The notes beneath the pieces are model-generated. The model was not told where the DNA came from. It ran no database searches and saw only the letters and a list, made by a program, of their open reading frames with translations. The position numbers and the translations under genes were made by a program. Shown in pieces: positions 54,561 through 63,955 of a stretch of 64,000 nucleotides of DNA (the first letter of the stretch is position 1; the number at the start of each line of letters is the position of its first letter). The stretch comes from Chinchilla lanigera (lineage: Eukaryota; Chordata; Mammalia; Rodentia; Chinchillidae). The stretch is taken from assembly GCF_000276665.1 (NCBI RefSeq), contig NW_004955437.1, forward strand, positions 5,460,776 to 5,524,775, read 5' to 3'.

Positions 54561-55244
54561 CAACAAGAAGTCTTGATGTCCTCTGACCGAGGCCCATTCA
54601 AGTGACTCATCCTTCGAGGGACTCCTCATCCCCGAGCTGAATGAATTAGCTCTTCCTGTCTTTACTGGATCTACTCTGCCAACCGTGGCACTCGGGACAG
54701 GAGTGGGTCTCCTCACCCAGACTCGAGCCCTGGGGCAGGGGATGTGTCTTCCATGCCCTTGAGCCTCCTCTGGCCAGGAACCTGGGGCCAAAGGCTGCTC
54801 AGAGGGAGCTGGCCCTCCAGCACCAGGTCCTCCCTCCCCAGCGACCAGCGCTGCCGTCTTCCAGGCGCCGGGATCACAGCCTGTAGCTGGTGCCTACTGG
54901 TGTCAGTGTTTGTGCCTTATCTGTTTTATTTAGCAGCGCTTTACTGATGCACAATTTCTCCATCTTAAAGTTTTCTACTGTCGTCTAAGCTCAGTGACTT
55001 TTTACAGGCGTACCCACTTGTGTAAGCACCCCACCGAGCAAGAGAGGACATTTTTAGCACCTCCGATGGTGCTCTGGTGCCCCTCTTGGGGAACAACCCA
55101 GTGGAGTACCCAGCATGCATAATATGTGCCTGGCTTCATCGATGTCTGTGTTAACTGCAGCAACAACTGCCTGCTTGTGGCTGGGAAGAGACCAGGAGTC
55201 TGGGCTGGGAAGCATCTATCTCTGCAACTGCAAGCCTTTCCCCA
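54561..55244. other. Unique non-coding stretch
   Basis: Weak L1-like words at 54940-55020 ('cagcgctttactgatgcaca'). Nothing else recognised. Confidence 0.35.
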
Positions 55245-55440
55245 GTTCTCCATGCCCCACTCAAACTAGTCTTTCAGTTCCTCTAACTCATCATTCCTCA
55301 TCCTGTGGCCTCAGGACCTTTGTACTTGACATTTTATCTTCCCAGAGTATGCCTTGTTCTCCACAGGTAGCCTATGGAATTCCTGTTTGGACCTGGAAGT
55401 CTCACTCATCATGAAGCTGTCCTTACCCCTACTTAGGCTG
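55245..55440 (+). mobile_element. L2 LINE 3' part
   Basis: 'ggcctcaggacctttgtact', 'cttcccagagtatgccttgt' and 'catgaagctgtccttacccc' match L2. Confidence 0.72.
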
Positions 55441-55719
55441 GGTTCTTCATTCCCATGGAAACTTAAATCTTTCCTTAGTTTTTTTCAGGACCCCTATGAG
55501 CAATAGAAGTGCCTAGCATTTTCATTTACAGAGTAGCTGTAGAAAGAGTCATTGTTCTTGTAGTTCTGCATTTCCTGTGGCAGTAGACATGCCCTAAAAT
55601 AGCCCACAGTGCATCACGGTCTTATGGAATCCCTTCAGGGCCTGTCACTTGCTTCTTGTCAATAGATTATCTCAAAAGTGAAGGGGTTTAGTAGTTCCAA
55701 GTTAGTTCATTCTGAGTTA

Positions 55720-56260
55720 ATTAAAAAGGTATATTATCCTGAACGGGATGATCAGAGGAAAGACTAGTCCAGAGACTAAATGAGGGACAGAGGTCTTCTT
55801 GGAGGTCAAGATTTTCCTGCTGACCTTGAAGAAGAAGCCACCAAGCAAGGAAATTATTTCTGCTCCAGGATCTGAGTAGGCTTGGAAACAGATCTCTCTC
55901 CAGGCAAGACTCTGCTGGGGTCACAGTGCAGCAGACTTCCCCCATACTGGCAACTGATTTTATTTTTTATTTTCATTTTGACACTGGGTGTTGCTAAATT
56001 GCTAAGTTGCCCAGGCTAGACTCAAACATGGGCTCCTCCTGCCTCAGCCTTCCAGAGTACTACAATTATAGGCCAGTGTCACCACACCCATCTTAGCTGA
56101 CATCTTGACATAGCTTTAGTGGTCCATGACCACAGGACCTAGGTACGCTGGGCTTGAAATTGTGATCTACAGAACCTGAGTTGAGGAATGTGTGTTGCTG
56201 TAAGCATCTAAGTATGTGGTAATTTGTTATGCAGCTATAGGTGACTGATACACGCACACT
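55720..56260 (+). mobile_element. MaLR/MLT1-type LTR split by an old SINE
   Basis: 'ctgctgaccttgaagaagaa' and 'gcttggaaacagatctctct' before the SINE, and 'ctaagtatgtggtaatttgt' with 'gctataggtgactgatacac' after it, are MLT1-type blocks. No coding part. Confidence 0.6.
55965..56094 (-). mobile_element. Old B1-type SINE
   Basis: 'tgctaaattgctaagttgcc', 'caggctagactcaaacatgg', 'ctcctgcctcagccttccag' and 'cagtgtcaccacacccatc' on the minus strand. No 29-bp duplication. Confidence 0.8.
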
Positions 56261-56399
56261 TACCTCTAGACTGGCACAGGATATGAGCTCCTCCCTCTCT
56301 TCTGGCCTGAGCCTGGCACCGTCCTTGAAGCTGTTCCTTCTGAAGATGTTATTGTCAAGCTCCAGGCCCACATTCTCAAATGCTCATCAGACATTGTTT

Positions 56400-56775
56400 C
56401 TGGGCTGACTGTAGATTGAATAACCCAAAAAGATATCCTGGGGATACCTTGGGAATATAACCTTAGGGAATTAGACCCTAATCCAATGACCAGTACCCTA
56501 ACAAGAAGAGGGGAATTTTGGACACAGATATGGAGAACACCGTGTGTCTACAAGGGCAGAGATTGAATTGTTGGAGCCGTGCATCAAGCAGCACCAGATA
56601 GTTCTGGCGAGCACCGGAAGCTAAGAGTTGAGGAAGGATTCTTCCTCCCTGTGGATGCCTTGGCTTTGAACTTTGAGCTTCCAGAACTGAAGGAGACTAA
56701 GGTTCGGTTGTTTGAAGCCATCCATGTTGATGGTGTTTGTTACAGAACCTTAGGCAGCCAGTATACGGTTGGCGG
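56400..56775 (+). mobile_element. MLT1-type MaLR LTR
   Basis: 'agattgaataacccaaaaag', 'ccctaatccaatgaccagta', 'caagaagaggggaattttgg', 'gagcaccggaagctaagagt', 'gagcttccagaactgaagga' and 'gtgtttgttacagaacctta' in MLT1 order. The 86-codon open frame over it is accidental. Confidence 0.7.
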
Positions 56776-57750
56776 GCCCCTTGAGCTTGACACCTGCCAC
56801 ACAGAGGGGATCACTCCTGCTCTAGCCCGTGCCTCTTGAGGGGACACTAATTCTGTCCCTGTCGTTCCCAGCTGGCCCTCGCCCACGCGCTCAAGACTGA
56901 ACTCCATTGTCCTTCATTGTCTCACAGGCCATCGGCAACCACGGGTGTTCTTTGGCTTCTCACTCGCGTGTCACCCTTCTCCTTCTCCCCTGCCTCTTGC
57001 TTCGTGTAGGCTTTAGACCCTCCTCCCAGTCTCTTTTGACGCGTGCTCCAAACCGTCTCACACGGGGCTGAATAATTACTCTCCCGTAGTGTAGCTGTAT
57101 GGTAATAAATACCCCACGGCCTCCAGCTGAAAACCAGAACACGCCACCTCTGTAGGGGACCCGGCTGAGGGCCTACGGACCCCTTTACCTACCTTGCACA
57201 AGGGCCCGTTCCCCAGTGGCTGTGAGTGTTGACTGCCAATGACTCCACCTGCGCCTTCTTTGGGGAACTGTCCTGACCCAAGGGGAGCCATGTTGTCAGG
57301 AAGTTATGCCCTGCCCCTGGGGTAGCCCACAGCCAATAGGGCACTAAAGCCAACTCCCTTGTCTCAAAGCAGGGCTGGGTCCGTGGTGAAATCCGTGCTC
57401 CAGAGCCCCCTGAGGTCGGCAGGACCCAGGCTGCCCCAGAGCCCGAACCCTTGCCCAGGGCCCTCCCCTGCAGCCCTGCTTCTTCCTTCCGGCTCTCTGA
57501 GAGCGTGTCCCCAAAATCACGTCCCTTGAGTGCTGTCATATGTGCTGTCTGCTTTAAGGCTCTTACCTAAGCCTCCTCAACAGAGCAATGGTGTCGCTTA
57601 GTAAAATCTGCACTCCTTCGCTGAGGTTGGCTGTGGTCAGCCCCAGAGCACCGATTTCTTAACCTTTTCCCCAAACCCCTCAGCCTCTGCCTTTGCTCTA
57701 TGCTGGTGCTGAGCATGGTGCATTCTGAGGGGGACCCCTCAGGGCCTTGT
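56776..57750. other. Unique non-coding stretch
   Basis: GC-rich, with one TAAT patch at about 57070-57110 ('ggctgaataattactctccc', 'gtatggtaataaatacccca'). No gene recognised. Confidence 0.35.
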
Positions 57751-57751
57751 C

Positions 57752-58429
57752 CCACCTCCTTCCCTTCCTCTTCACTTCTGTCCCCTTCTCCTCCTCTCCC
57801 TTTCTCCTCTCCTCCCCTCCCTCTAGTCCCTCCCCTCCCTTTCCCCTCCCCCTTCCTCTCCCCTCCCCCTTCCCCTCCCCCTCNNNNNNNNNNNNNNNNN
57901 NNNNNNNNNNNNNNNNNNNNNNNNNNNNNNNNNNNNNNNNNNNNNNNNNNNNNNNNNNNNNNNNNNNNNNNNNNNNNNNNNNNNNNNNNNNNNNNNNNNN
58001 NNNNNNNNNNNNNNNNNNNNNNNNNNNNNNNNNNNNNNNNNNNNNNNNNNNNNNNNNNNNNNNNNTCCTCCTCCTCCTCCTTCTCCTTCTTCTTTTACGC
58101 CTCCTCCTCCTCCTCCTTCTCCTCCTCCTCCCCCTCCTTCTTCTCCTTCTTCTTTTTCTTCTTCTTCTCCTTCTTCTTCTTCTTCTTCTTCTTCTTCTTC
58201 TTCTTCTTCTTCTTCTTCTTCTTCTTCTTCTTCTTCGTCCCCTTCCTCCTCCCCCTCCCCTCCCTCTCTCCCTCTCTCCTTCCCCCTTCCCCCTCCTTCC
58301 CCTTCTCCTTCTCCTCCTCCTCCATCTTCTCCTCCTCCTCCTCCTCCTTCTTCTTCTTCTTCTCCTCCTCCTTTTCCTTCTTCTTCTTTTTCTCCTCCTC
58401 CTCCTCTTCCTTCTCCTTCTCCTTCTTTG
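57752..58429 (+). repeat. Long polypyrimidine (CCT/CTT)n tract with assembly gap
   Basis: Over 490 sequenced bases plus the gap are almost pure C/T. The order is CCCCT-type units on the left, CTTCTTCTT units at about 58140-58235, then mixed CCT/CTT. Long poly-R/poly-Y of this kind can form triplex (H-DNA). The long open frames over it on both strands are low-complexity artefacts. Confidence 0.95.
57884..58065. other. Assembly gap (182 N)
   Basis: A run of N inside the polypyrimidine tract. Its true length is unknown. Confidence 0.99.
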
Positions 58430-58480
58430 TACTGAGAATTGAACCCAGGGCATTACTGAGCTATGCATTGAGATCTAAAC
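58430..58480 (-). mobile_element. ID-type SINE fragment at the base of the tract
   Basis: 'actgagaattgaacccaggg' and 'cattactgagctatgcattg' are minus-strand ID landmarks. The polypyrimidine tract lies exactly where its tail would be. Confidence 0.75.
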
Positions 58481-58493
58481 ATATAGTGAATGC

Positions 58494-58638
58494 ATAAATT
58501 TTTAAAATCTATTGCAGCAGAAAACACATTGCCATTAATTCATCTCAAAATCCTCCCACTCGCTTCCAACACACTTACCCCACTGTCCTTGCCACTTTCT
58601 GAAGCAGTTCTGGAAGTCCTCTTTTGTGAGTGTCTTTA
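58494..58638 (-). pseudogene. Mariner transposase 3' fragment, inverted copy
   Basis: The minus strand repeats the transposase C-terminal part and following 3' flank of the neighbouring mariner. 58568-58638 is complementary to 58850-58920 with 65 of 71 matches and no gaps, and looser similarity continues outward to about 58494. It ends abruptly at the TA beside the next element's terminal repeat. Confidence 0.8.
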
Positions 58639-59141
58639 GAAGGTGTGATGAAAAATATATGACGAATGCTGTTGCCAAGGGCCATCCGACGCAAAGGCCA
58701 GCTCATAAAGACATGGCCTTGTGTACTCATCCACCTTACTCACCTGACCTGGCAGCACATGACTTCTGGCTCTTCCCTAAAATCACAACGACCATTAAAA
58801 GCAAACATTTTAAATCGATTCAGGACATCACGGGCCACAGCAATGCAACTAAAGACACTCACAGAAGAGGACTTCCAGGACTGCTTCAGGATGTGGCAAG
58901 AACAGTGGGATAAGTGTGTTCGGCACAAGGAGGGCTATTGTGAGGGAGATTCATGGCTATGTGTCTTTTACTGCAATGAACTGTTTTTAAATTTCGCCCT
59001 ATCGGGGCTGGAGATTTAGCTCAGCGGCGCAGTGCCTGCCTGGCAAGCGCGAGGTTGAGTTTGATTACCAGTACCAGAAAAAAAATAAAAAATTTTAAAA
59101 ATTTAAAAAATAAAATTCACCATATTTTTCATCACATCTCA
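58639..59141 (+). mobile_element. Internally deleted mariner element
   Basis: Terminal inverted repeats: 58642-58658 matches the reverse complement of 59123-59139 at 16 of 17 bases. TA dinucleotides flank it at 58637-58638 and 59142-59143, as Tc1/mariner insertion requires. Between them only the transposase C-terminal region remains, including the YSPDL...D block that holds the last catalytic Asp of the family and a downstream EEDFQ..F..W...W..C motif in a shifted frame. N-terminal and central domains are gone, so it is inactive. An ID interrupts the right end. Confidence 0.82.
59003..59110 (+). mobile_element. ID SINE inserted in the mariner
   Basis: GGGGCTGGAGATTTAGCTCA head, slightly shortened B-box region, A-rich tail. 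'taaatttcgccctat' before and 'taaaattcaccatat' after look like a diverged target duplication. Confidence 0.9.
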
Positions 59142-59184
59142 TACATCTCTAGCCCTTTTTAAATTATTATGTATTTTCTTAAAA

Positions 59185-59284
59185 TTTTTTTATACAGGGT
59201 CTCACTAAGTCCTTAAATTGCCTACCCTCCTGCCTCAGCCTCCCAGAGTGCTGGGATTACAGGCAGGGGCCACCACACTTCACT
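59185..59284 (-). mobile_element. B1-type SINE, shortened
   Basis: 'tacagggtctcactaagtcc', 'ctcctgcctcagcctcccag' and 'gggattacaggcaggggcca'. A central block is missing. Confidence 0.85.
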
Positions 59285-60458
59285 TCCCTGAGTCTTTTTC
59301 TATCCTCTTCCGCACACCTGCCCCTCTCTGCCTCCCTCAGCCACGCATATCAGAACACTGTCCCATATCAGAACACTGTCCACCCTCCATGAGAATGCCT
59401 TCCCCACCTCAAGCCAGAGGTACCATCTCCCTCCTTCAGCTTCCTACAGCACTACCTCTGTCCGTCTCTAACAGTACAAACCCTTTACGCTCAGAAATCA
59501 CAGGGTAAGAGGAAGGGACATGGCATTATTTCTGTCTCAGTTGAGGTTGCAGAATGAACAGGTACCAACTGGTCTACATCCAGAGTGAGGATCTAGACCA
59601 GCCCGGCAGTGCTTGCCAAGGAGGTGGCAAAGAGCCGGGACTCAGTGCTGGAGCTAACTTCGAGGCCATGAGAGAGGAAGATAGGGCTGGGCAGATTAGG
59701 GAGAGGAAGCCGTGGGGTGGGGGGCTGAGCCTCATGTCTGCAGGCGCGGAGAGCGAGATGAGGTGTGAGGTTCAGGACTCACACCTGGGAAACCTACGGG
59801 TCAGAGGCTGCACTCAGACACCCACTTTGATGGCAGAGGGTGCTGAGGATTCCATGGAGCCTCTGGGAAGGGCTGTCTTTGAAGAATTATCCTGAGCCAG
59901 GGCGGTTGGCTAGGGTTGCCTTGTACCGTATTCTTTCCAAAAGGCTGGACCAAATGAGACAGGGTCCTAGGTAGTGAAGGGATATGAAATGACCCCGGGA
60001 CTGCACAGACCAACATCGGGGACAGATGACAGGTGAGAAAGGTCAGCCATGGCTGGGAAGGGGGTGTCTCCAAAGAACCTATGACCTCCCTCCTCCATGA
60101 AAGCACAGGGAGGGTGTCGTTAGAGCACTTTTCAGTGCCGAGCAGGTAAAACCATACCCCCTGGACCCCTGACTCTTTGAAGGAGGGGCGGGAGTTGGGG
60201 GAGAGGTAAGCAAACCTTCCATCCCCCTCCTGCTGCAGCAGCTGGCCCTGGGGTGGGCAGCCAGGGAGACCTTTGAATTTTATATGTAGCCTGGATTAAA
60301 AACAAACAAGTTTTATGAAGGGAAATTTCTAGCATCCCTCCCCCCCAATGCACACAAAGAGAATACCATAACAGACTCATCTGAAACTCCATTTGTTTCA
60401 GTGGTTTCCTAGTTCTACTTGAACCCCCTGCCGTTTCCCCTTCCCCATTGTGTTTTAG
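59285..60458. other. Unique non-coding stretch
   Basis: An 18-bp unit (CATATCAGAACACTGTCC) is repeated twice at about 59346-59382. Nothing else recognised. Confidence 0.4.
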
Positions 60459-60548
60459 GGGCCTGGGATATAGCTCAGCAGCACAGCGCCTGCCTGGCAA
60501 GTGTGAGGTCGTGAGTTCGATTCCTGGTACCAAAGAAAAGAAAAGAAA
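60459..60548 (+). mobile_element. ID SINE
   Basis: GCCTGGGATATAGCTCAGCA head, CGCCTGCCTGGCAAGTGTGA, GAGTTCGATTCCTGGTACC, (AAAG) tail. Confidence 0.93.
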
Positions 60549-61055
60549 CATATTCCCACTTCCCACAAAAATGAAATGGGGAAAAAAAAAAAAAAAAAGA
60601 AATGGGAATAACACACACCCTTCTGCATTACAGGCAGAACATTTTAGTTACCAAATGCAACAGATTTTTATACATGCAACTAGAGCGTTTTACTGCCTGA
60701 ATTTTGAGTTTCGGCTCTGTGTGACCTTGGGATAGTGACTCCCCCTCTCTGTGCTGCAGTTAATGAAAGTCATGCTCTCCAACCTGATGCCCTCATGTAA
60801 GATGTGGACCATGGACGCCCTCTTGGACTGACCACTTGCTGGGTGGATGGGGGAGGAAGTGACGATGACTACAGGGTCAGGATGGAAAGGATGGTGAGTG
60901 AGCATGCCGTGTGTGGTTGGGAACTGGGTGATGTGCCACTGGTGTGGTTGGCGTGTGGTGAGGGGTGGGTGGAAGGTGAGTGGCATGTGGCTGTGTGCTG
61001 GCATGAGGTTGGCATGTGGGTGGTGGCTGGGGAGGGAGGCACGCGAGCTATTCAC
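60549..61055. other. Unique stretch with a GT-rich patch
   Basis: A TGG/GTG-rich plus strand at 60895-61030 forms an imperfect 'ggcatgtgg'-type repeat. A MIR-like trace is near 60715-60780. Confidence 0.4.
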
Positions 61056-61059
61056 TGGG

Positions 61060-61230
61060 GCCTGGGGTACGTGATGATTTATCTGATCCGCCTTCCCCTG
61101 CGTCTCTCCCCCAGCGGCAGCCGGCTGCATCTCATACATACCAAGGTTCTTCTCCATCAAGAATTCATAATCATCCCAAAATATTCAATGGGGATATGAA
61201 ATATTTACACACAAGGCACCAGACGATGAA
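61060..61230. promoter_or_regulatory. Candidate conserved regulatory island
   Basis: 'tacgtgatgatttatctgat', 'caagaattcataatcatccc', 'aaaatattcaatggggatat' and 'gatgaaatgag'. It includes GATAA-like and TAAT cores, with no repeat resemblance, and joins to GC-rich flanks. Confidence 0.4.
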
Positions 61231-61835
61231 ATGAGCCTGTCCCCAGACCCTGGCAGAAACCAGTCTCCTGCAGGGACGGAAATGGGCTGCAGGGGGGGCG
61301 GTCTTCACAGTCGCCGTGTCTCCTCCCAGAGCTCAGGGTTCCCAGAGGAGTGCATTCCGGGTGGCCGTGTTTGGAGGGTTCCTCCCTGTCCCCTGAGCGG
61401 GCACCCTGTCCTGAGCCCTGCACGAGGACAAGGAGGCCTCTGCCTGGCCGGGGGTGGCAGAGGGGAGGGAGCAGATGAAGCAGAGGGGGCTTGACCTACT
61501 TCATCGCCATCCAAAAGCCTGGAAACAGGAGCCATCTCGGGCTGTGCGGCCCCTCTTCCCCCAAAATGACGCGGGGACCCTCTTTTACTCGCTTGCTTCT
61601 CTGCAACAACAGGGAGCTCACTTCTGTCACCGAAGAGGTGGTAACTTGTAGTTAGAAAGCTCTTCCCTCTGTGGAAATGGCTATAAATCCACTTGCCCGC
61701 ACTCTTCAGACGGCAACCCTTCAGACCCCCGTGAGGGGTCACCCGGTCTGTCCCCCCTGCCCGTGTGGGTCCCTGGTGTCTGGAGGCCCCTGGCTGTCGG
61801 CGCACTGGGGTGTGCGGGAGCACAGATGGGCCCCT
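61231..61835. other. GC-rich unique stretch
   Basis: A 188-codon minus-strand open frame (61305-61871) covers most of it but shows no domain and overlaps plus-strand frames, so no gene is called. 'ggctataaatccactt' near 61680 is TATA-like. Confidence 0.35.
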
Positions 61836-61935
61836 CAGCCGCTGTAATGGCCTCGTCTGTCTAATTAGCATGCAATTAGCCTAATGCATATTTTAACATC
61901 GCATCAGAGTTGCTCATCAATCATCCCCAGCCCGG
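61836..61935. promoter_or_regulatory. Dense homeodomain/PBX-motif island
   Basis: Within 61841-61925: 'gctgtaatgg', CTAATTAG at 61861-61868, CAATTAG at 61873-61879, CTAATGCATATTTTA at 61881-61895 and ATCAATCA at 61917-61924 (the PBX/HOX TGATTGAT on the other strand). The CTAATTAGCATGCAATTAG core is nearly palindromic. It is AT-rich, non-repetitive and in a GC-rich setting, the strongest regulatory candidate in the window. Confidence 0.5.
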
Positions 61936-61969
<34 letters not shown>

Positions 61970-61970
61970 G
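61936..61970 (+). repeat. (ACAG)n microsatellite
   Basis: About eight ACAG units directly beside the homeodomain-motif island. Confidence 0.95.
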
Positions 61971-62430
61971 AGTTGGCCCACAGAGCTAGGAGGAAGAAAG
62001 TCTTATGAGTGACTTGTCAGGGTTACAGCACCCCCAGAAGAGCCCGGGGTGCTGTGCAGTGTTAAAAGGCCTAAAGTCCTTTCCTCCAGTTTACAGGACA
62101 GCATAACGGTGCTCAGGCCTCAGTTTCTCTTTTGCAGCTTGACCCCCGCTTGAGCCAGTGGAATTGGCTGTGGCTCCCTGCGAGCGATCTCCCCCAACTG
62201 ATGCTGTCCCGCCAGCAGGCTGGGAATCTTCTGAGGCCAGAACCCTGCCCTTCTCTTCCCCTTCCTCTCCTGTCTTCTCCCCACCCCCCTCCACCCAGAA
62301 TTCCCAGCTAAGGACGATGATCCTGAACAGGAAGAGCACCGGACCGGGAGTCACTGAATACATGTGTGATAACGACGGGACCGCCCCTCTCCGCAGAGTC
62401 CATCTCCACTGTGTGGAGCGGAGAGAACAC
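61971..62430. other. Unique non-coding stretch
   Basis: Nothing recognised. Confidence 0.35.
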
Positions 62431-62434
62431 AGGC

Positions 62435-62590
62435 TTGCCAGGTAGGTCTGCAATCCACCTCAGCTCCCCACAGTAGCTGGGTGACCTGGGAAAGCATCTT
62501 AACCTCTCTGAGCCTGCATTTCCTCCACTGAGAGTGAGTTCCAGTAATATCTGCCTTATGGGGCTGGTGCGGAATTAAGCAAATTAACAC
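62435..62590 (+). mobile_element. MIR SINE
   Basis: 'cagtagctgggtgacctggg', 'cttaacctctctgagcctgc', 'atttcctccactgagagtga' and 'gcggaattaagcaaattaac' in MIR order. Confidence 0.85.
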
Positions 62591-62854
62591 TGCGCTGCCA
62601 CTTAGAGATAACTGAGACACAATGCTTCCCCCTCTCCCTGCCTCCTGCCTTGAACTCACATGCCTTCCCATGGATTCTGACCGCTTTGCTGGTGGGGAAA
62701 TTCCTAGCGTACAAAAGGACCCTTCTGGTCAGCACTGGGCGGGGCCCTGGATGGGGTGGGTGGGTCTCTGCGGAGAAGGTGCAGCATGTGTGAGCAACGC
62801 ATCTTCCAGAGGGATGAACCGGAACGTGACACTGTCACCGTCAGACCCCGAGCG

Positions 62855-62965
62855 GCGGAACACAGAAGCCTAAATATTTCATGGTCAAATTCATCAATAA
62901 TGGAGACCGAGACTAAATTACATAACTGTCACCTTTCTGTTAAATAATATTTTCTGCAGGGGGCT
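62855..62965. promoter_or_regulatory. Candidate conserved regulatory island
   Basis: 'cctaaatatttcatggtcaa', 'attcatcaataatggagacc', 'actaaattacataactgtca' and 'ctgttaaataatattttctg'. AACTGTCA holds a MEIS/TALE core. AT-rich, non-repetitive. Confidence 0.4.
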
Positions 62966-63159
62966 GGGAGGGGCCTGTGGAGGACTTTATTGCTAGTCAT
63001 GAATGATTTAGGCTGCAAATAAAGAGATCAGGAAAAAGAGAAAGAGAGGTGGATTTTCTAGGATCATTTCCCACATGGTCGCCCAGTCCGGGGATGGCTG
63101 GAGGGAGGATGCACAGGGTGAGGGTCTTGAGCGAGAAGGTGCTGGGGACACCTCCATGG

Positions 63160-63545
63160 AGTGTGTTGGACGGCTTTCCATTGCTATTACAAAATGCCTG
63201 CAATAAATCAACTTAAAAAGAGGAGAAGCTTATTCTGGCTTATAGTTTTGTACATTTCAGTCCATGATGGGTTGGCTCCCTGGCTTTTGAGACAAGAGCA
63301 TGGCTGCACATCATGGCTGAAGCAGGTGGCAGAGAAGCCGCTCACCTCATGGTGATCAAGAAACAAAGGAGTAAAAGAAAGCCATGGAGTCCAACTGTCC
63401 CCTAGGAGGGCTCAGCCCCCAAGGACCTGAGACGTCCCACTAGGCCCCAACTACCGGAGGTCGCAGCACCTTCCAGTGGTTCCAAGCTGAGGGCCAAGCC
63501 TCTAAGGGGTCCCGTTGGGAGCATTCCAGATCCAAGCCACAGCAG
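63160..63545 (-). mobile_element. MaLR-type LTR (MST/ORR1-like)
   Basis: Minus-strand order: 'ttccattgctattacaaaat', 'gagaagcttattctggctta', 'atcatggctgaagcaggtgg', 'ctcacctcatggtgatcaag', and a late 'ccactaggccccaactaccg'. A solitary LTR of the rodent MaLR kind. No coding part. Confidence 0.68.
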
Positions 63546-63699
63546 GGAGGCTTTGGGGATGTATGTTCTGGAGCAGGGTAATCACCAGGCCAACGCTCTG
63601 AGGCTTGCTGTCAGGTGGCACATTTTACATGCAACTCAAAGACACTCAAAGACACCCTGAAATCAGGGCTATGGCTCCCTGTCAAGTAGAAGGGGTGCA

Positions 63700-63955
63700 G
63701 GGCTTGTCTCCCTCATCAGACCCAGGGCTTCCAAGAATAGGAGAGGTGCCTTCTCCATCAGAGCTGGAACCCCTGCAGTCAGGAGCTGTGTCTTTCTCAC
63801 TAAACTGGGGACTTCCCAGGCCAGGGCCTGAGCCTCCTCCGACAGACCGGGAGCTCCCAGAGGAGGCCATGGTGTCTACCTTCTCCGTCAGACTTGGGCA
63901 GACCTGAGGGCAGAGCCTGCATCATACCATTTGACTGGAAGCTTCCTGAGGGAGC
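63700..63955 (+). repeat. Degenerate ~42-bp minisatellite
   Basis: Loose repeats of 'ctccctcatcaga...ggg.cttcc...gag.gg' occur about six times. The 'tctccatcagagctgga', 'ctcctccgacagaccgggag' and 'ttctccgtcagacttgg' copies mark successive units. The 100-codon open frame here comes from this array. Confidence 0.6.

Noticed and set aside
56579..56839. 86-codon open frame with a protein-like composition
   Set aside because: It coincides with an MLT1-type LTR.
57698..58497. Long open frames rich in Ser/Phe/Leu or Arg/Lys/Glu
   Set aside because: They are translations of the polypyrimidine tract on either strand and include the assembly gap.
61305..61871. 188-codon minus-strand open frame
   Set aside because: It ends in the AT-rich island, shows no domain, and overlaps plus-strand frames of similar length.
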